Below, piece after piece: positions 5,802 to 7,327 of a stretch of 7,327 bases of DNA. How positions within the stretch are numbered: position 1 is the stretch's first letter; each line of letters opens with the position of its first letter. Both the position numbers and the translations under genes were made by a program. Source of the DNA: Candidatus Nitrosopumilus sp. Its GTDB lineage: Archaea; Thermoproteota; Nitrososphaeria; Nitrososphaerales; Nitrosopumilaceae. The notes beneath the pieces are model-generated. The model was not told where the DNA came from. It did not search any database and saw nothing but the letters and a program-made list of their open reading frames with translations. The stretch spans positions 1 through 7,327 of the forward strand of contig JAOUAY010000053.1 of assembly GCA_029860565.1 (NCBI GenBank), read 5' to 3'.

Positions 5802-5966
5802 TCAAAGTGTTAGGTATGAATCAGGTAAGATTGGATTCACTTTAGTGAATAAATTAGTTCCATAATAGAGCCTTGCAAAATTAGTTTGATTCTCATGCTT
5901 TGTATAAAAAATCCAGACATGATCGGAGCAAGACACTAACTTGCCTTGATTTTGATTCCTGTCCAA
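5802..5966 (-). CDS. Possible small protein or gene 3' remnant (54 codons)
   Basis: From TTG at 5964-5966 the minus strand stays open for 54 codons to TGA at 5802-5804. The product is protein-like throughout, with balanced polar, aromatic and charged residues (KLVSCSDHVWIFYTKHENQ, then NFARLYYGTNLFTKVNPILP). The frame extends only six codons further upstream (SSTFNL), to a TGA, and has no ATG. No TATA box or ribosome-binding site is placed convincingly. Upstream, a different minus frame holds another protein-like fragment with internal stops (6002-6100 and onward to about 5937), so this could be the frameshifted 3' end of a decayed gene rather than an independent small gene. No family is recognised. 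Confidence 0.4.
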   Translation of the reverse strand: MDRNQNQGKLVSCSDHVWIFYTKHENQTNFARLYYGTNLFTKVNPILPDSYLTL

Positions 5967-6134
5967 GAGATTAAATGTGGAACTTCATCCTAATCAGAAA
6001 TCTAAACCACAAATTTCTCACAATGAGGGTATTTCATTGTAGAGCCGACATCCATCGTTGCCAATGGAATATCACATTCATTGTAGTTCCATGTAGACAT
6101 TCACACATAATTAACAAATTTCAGATATCAACTG

Positions 6135-6154
6135 TCTACCCTCAACAAGGTAGA
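6135..6154. repeat. Hairpin: TCTACC / GGTAGA
   Basis: Six-base perfect arms at 6135-6140 and 6149-6154 enclose an 8-base loop. The AAGGTAG at 6147-6153 is also the reverse complement of CTACCTT at 6209-6215, so alternative pairing is possible. Confidence 0.4.
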
Positions 6155-6187
6155 GTATGCACATCCTATTATTCCATATTGAGATCA

Positions 6188-6201
6188 GTATAAAATTATA
6201 C
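6188..6201. repeat. Near-palindrome GTATAA-AA-TTATAC
   Basis: Six-base perfect arms around a 2-base centre. TATA-like on either strand, so it could be a promoter or protein-binding site; no gene start is clearly tied to it. Confidence 0.35.
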
Positions 6202-6238
6202 ATGTATCCTACCTTGTGACGGTCAAAAACGGATACAT
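6202..6238. repeat. Inverted repeat ATGTATCC / GGATACAT
   Basis: Eight-base perfect arms at 6202-6209 and 6231-6238 with a 21-base spacer that itself contains TGAC-G-GTCA. It follows the palindrome at 6188-6201 directly. Confidence 0.45.
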
Positions 6239-6321
6239 CAGGGTCAGGATTTGAATCATCAACATGAATCAAAAGAGGATTTATTGATTATAGAGAAGTG
6301 TTTACAAATGGAAATGAAGAA

Positions 6322-6543
6322 TTAATTTTCAAGTAGCATTATTTTTTTCTCAATATCTGCAATTTTTTTAAAAAGTTCATCATAATTAGGTTCTACAAAG
6401 GCAGTTTTTTTGACTGTTGATTTTTTCTTAGCTGCGGCCTTCTTTGCAACAGTCTTTTTCACCGTCTTCTTTTTAACGTCCGTCTTTTTGACTGCAGGTT
6501 TTTTCTTGGATGGTTTTTTCTCCGCTATTTTGGATTTTGCCAT
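6322..6543 (-). CDS. Lys/Ala-rich histone H1-like small DNA-binding protein
   Basis: This 73-aa protein has a strongly basic N-terminal tail: 21 of the first 46 residues are Lys, in repeats such as VKKT, AKKAAAKKK and PSKKKPAVKK, like the C-terminal tail of histone H1 and related bacterial and archaeal proteins. Residues 53-73 (NYDELFKKIADIEKKIMLLE) form an amphipathic helix with hydrophobic positions spaced as in a short coiled coil, likely for dimerisation or partner binding. The probable role is nonspecific DNA or RNA binding and compaction in the nucleoid; that is inferred from composition, not from a domain. The start is strongly supported by a TATA box at 6563-6570, which places transcription at about the ATG. 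The Lys tail is low-complexity, so homology by composition is weak evidence for orthology. Confidence 0.8.
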   Translation of the reverse strand: MAKSKIAEKKPSKKKPAVKKTDVKKKTVKKTVAKKAAAKKKSTVKKTAFVEPNYDELFKKIADIEKKIMLLEN

Positions 6544-6562
6544 ATCAATTAATAACAGACAT

Positions 6563-6570
6563 TATATAAA
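6563..6570 (-). promoter_or_regulatory. TATA box of the H1-like gene
   Basis: The minus strand reads TTTATATA, the best TATA match in the window, centred about 23 bases before the ATG at 6543. It predicts a leaderless, probably well-expressed transcript. Confidence 0.6.
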
Positions 6571-6679
6571 TATCAAATTGTCTATTTGAAAGAAAAAAAT
6601 TGAATTGATTTGAATAGTATCTAAGTTTCATACATCTACATCATTTCCACTATACAAATGGCGGACGAATTCCCGCGGA

Positions 6680-6701
6680 TTTGAACTAATTTGAGTTCAA
6701 A
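6680..6701. repeat. Hairpin TTTGAACT / AGTTCAAA (8-bp stem)
   Basis: Perfect 8-base arms at 6680-6687 and 6694-6701 enclose a 6-base loop. On the minus strand no T-run follows, so a terminator role for the upstream gene is not obvious. Confidence 0.5.
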
Positions 6702-6896
6702 CTTTATTGTGATGTAACAGATCAAGCTCACTTTTTAATAATAAAAAATAATATTGTCTGGAACTATCTTTCAAATGTTTCATCTATTTTTCCATTCAAT
6801 CTTAAACTGATCAATAGCGAGACAGTCAAAGTCGAAAAGATGATCAAAAAAACTCAAAAGGAATCAAAGCATATCAATTACAGAATATACGGATAG

Positions 6897-6915
6897 AAAA
6901 AATTGTAAAATTACA
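6897..6915 (-). terminator. Terminator of the cupredoxin-like gene
   Basis: Right after the TGA the minus strand has TGTAATTTTACA (5-base arms, 6904-6915) followed by A and six T (6897-6902 plus flank). The oligo-T tract is what matters in archaea; the small palindrome may help. Confidence 0.5.
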
Positions 6916-7327
6916 TCATATCAAGTCACGCCAAATCCCCGTAAACTCATCGCTGTGAACTACAGTTTTCACTTCAAGAAATCCCAGATGCTCAAGGTTT
7001 TCTCTTTTGTCAAAATATTTGTAGACTCCCTCCTTGTATGGATAAATGATAAGAGTCTCCTGTTGACCAGGTTTCAACAAATCTGTCTGAGCATTCAACC
7101 CTTCAATGTATAATCTGTGATGTTGGTCTCCATTGTTAATCACGGTCAAGACATATGCAAAACTGGTTCTGGTGATAAGATGTGGGTTTGATTCTCCGCC
7201 GATTCCAGAAATTCCCTGTAGTTGAACTTTGCCATCAATATCCTCAAAAGCAACAGTTTGCTCTACTCTTTCTTGCCAAAAGATTGAGACATGCCTTACA
7301 TTTCCCTGACCGATAAATCCTATTATT
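6916..7327 (-). CDS. Cupredoxin-like protein, N-terminus outside window
   Basis: The frame is open from the right edge to TGA at 6916-6918, giving 136 visible codons; the start lies beyond the window. The visible part begins with a short hydrophobic stretch (IIGFIGQG), perhaps the end of a signal peptide or membrane anchor. It then has a cupredoxin-type beta sandwich: VLTVINNGDQHHRLYIEG, a LLKPGQQETLIIYPYKEGVY turn and strand, and an ending LGFLEVKTV. In a blue-copper protein the loop after GVYKY should hold Cys, His and Met ligands; here it reads YKYFDKRENLEHLGF, with no Cys, so a type-1 copper site is probably absent. The HH pair and the His before LGF could still bind a metal. Secreted and membrane-anchored cupredoxins are abundant in ammonia-oxidising archaea. 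An internal TTG at 7147-7149 is not a likely start because the frame upstream is clearly coding. Confidence 0.75.
   Translation of the reverse strand, partial: IIGFIGQGNVRHVSIFWQERVEQTVAFEDIDGKVQLQGISGIGGESNPHLITRTSFAYVLTVINNGDQHHRLYIEGLNAQTDLLKPGQQETLIIYPYKEGVYKYFDKRENLEHLGFLEVKTVVHSDEFTGIWRDLI

Larger units (their letters stand above)
5967..6290 (-). other. Tract with broken protein-like fragments and inverted repeats
   Basis: No intact gene is convincing here. On the minus strand, 6111-6272 is open for 53 codons from a TTG (a protein-like start with VDDSNPDPDVSVFDRHKVGY). 6002-6100 is an ATG-started 32-codon frame with a degenerate zinc-ribbon look (MKYPHCEKF), followed in frame by two closely spaced stops (TAG, TAG) and then DEVPHLISWTGIKIKAS before another stop. 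On the plus strand, 5975-6193 is open for 72 codons on the same DNA. This pattern fits decayed genes, but structured RNA is also possible given the inverted repeats at 6135-6154, 6188-6201 and 6202-6238. Confidence 0.35.
6544..6915. other. Intergenic gap with hairpins and a tRNA-3'-like stretch
   Basis: The 372-base gap separates the cupredoxin-like gene from the H1-like gene. It holds a terminator-like element at its right end (6897-6915), an AT-rich middle (6735-6755, mostly T on the minus strand), a perfect hairpin (6680-6701), and a short GC-rich stretch (6659-6686) resembling a reversed tRNA 3' end. Minus-strand frames here are short (26 codons at most) and I call no gene. Confidence 0.5.

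Noticed and set aside
5975..6193. Plus-strand 72-codon ORF starting MWNFILIRNLNHK
   Set aside because: It overlaps minus-strand protein-like fragments, has no clear promoter or family, and its composition is not better than that of the opposite strand. It is mentioned only within the tract description.

Overview
The window looks like a piece of a low-GC archaeal chromosome, most probably a marine ammonia-oxidising Nitrososphaerota (Nitrosopumilus-like). This is inferred from four things: AT-rich DNA, TATA-like boxes about 20-27 bases before start codons (leaderless transcription), lineage-typical protein types (a secreted dienelactone hydrolase with a Cys-containing N-terminal module, a SHOCT-tailed basic protein, a Lys-rich H1-like protein, a cupredoxin-like protein), and use of GTG and TTG starts. 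No database search was possible.

All confident genes are on the minus strand, so transcription runs from right to left. From the right edge: a cupredoxin-fold protein that enters from outside the window (6916-7327), a 372-base gap with hairpins, a small Lys/Ala-rich DNA-binding-like protein (6322-6543), and a 620-base tract (5702-6321) with no convincing intact gene but protein-like fragments in several minus frames and clustered inverted repeats. Then come a 78-aa unknown protein (5465-5701), an alpha/beta hydrolase (4458-5255), a likely pseudogene remnant with two internal stops (4260-4424), a GNAT acetyltransferase (3788-4207) and a small acidic ORF just downstream of it (3571-3726).

A 450-base AT-rich gap follows (3118-3570). 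The next block is a nitroreductase (2515-3117), a roadblock-like conserved protein with a TTG start (2118-2480) and a SHOCT-domain protein (1526-2053). A 290-base gap holds a possible plus-strand 42-aa ORF. The last complete gene is the secreted dienelactone hydrolase (150-1235), ending in strong oligo-T tracts, followed by the first 28 codons of a probable CBS-domain gene running off the left edge.

The genes do not form one pathway. They look like ordinary accessory/housekeeping genes, mostly single transcription units (nitroreductase plus the roadblock-like gene may be co-transcribed). No mobile element, CRISPR array, rRNA or complete tRNA was seen. The parts most worth a second look are the gene remnants and small unlisted ORFs between the annotated genes.
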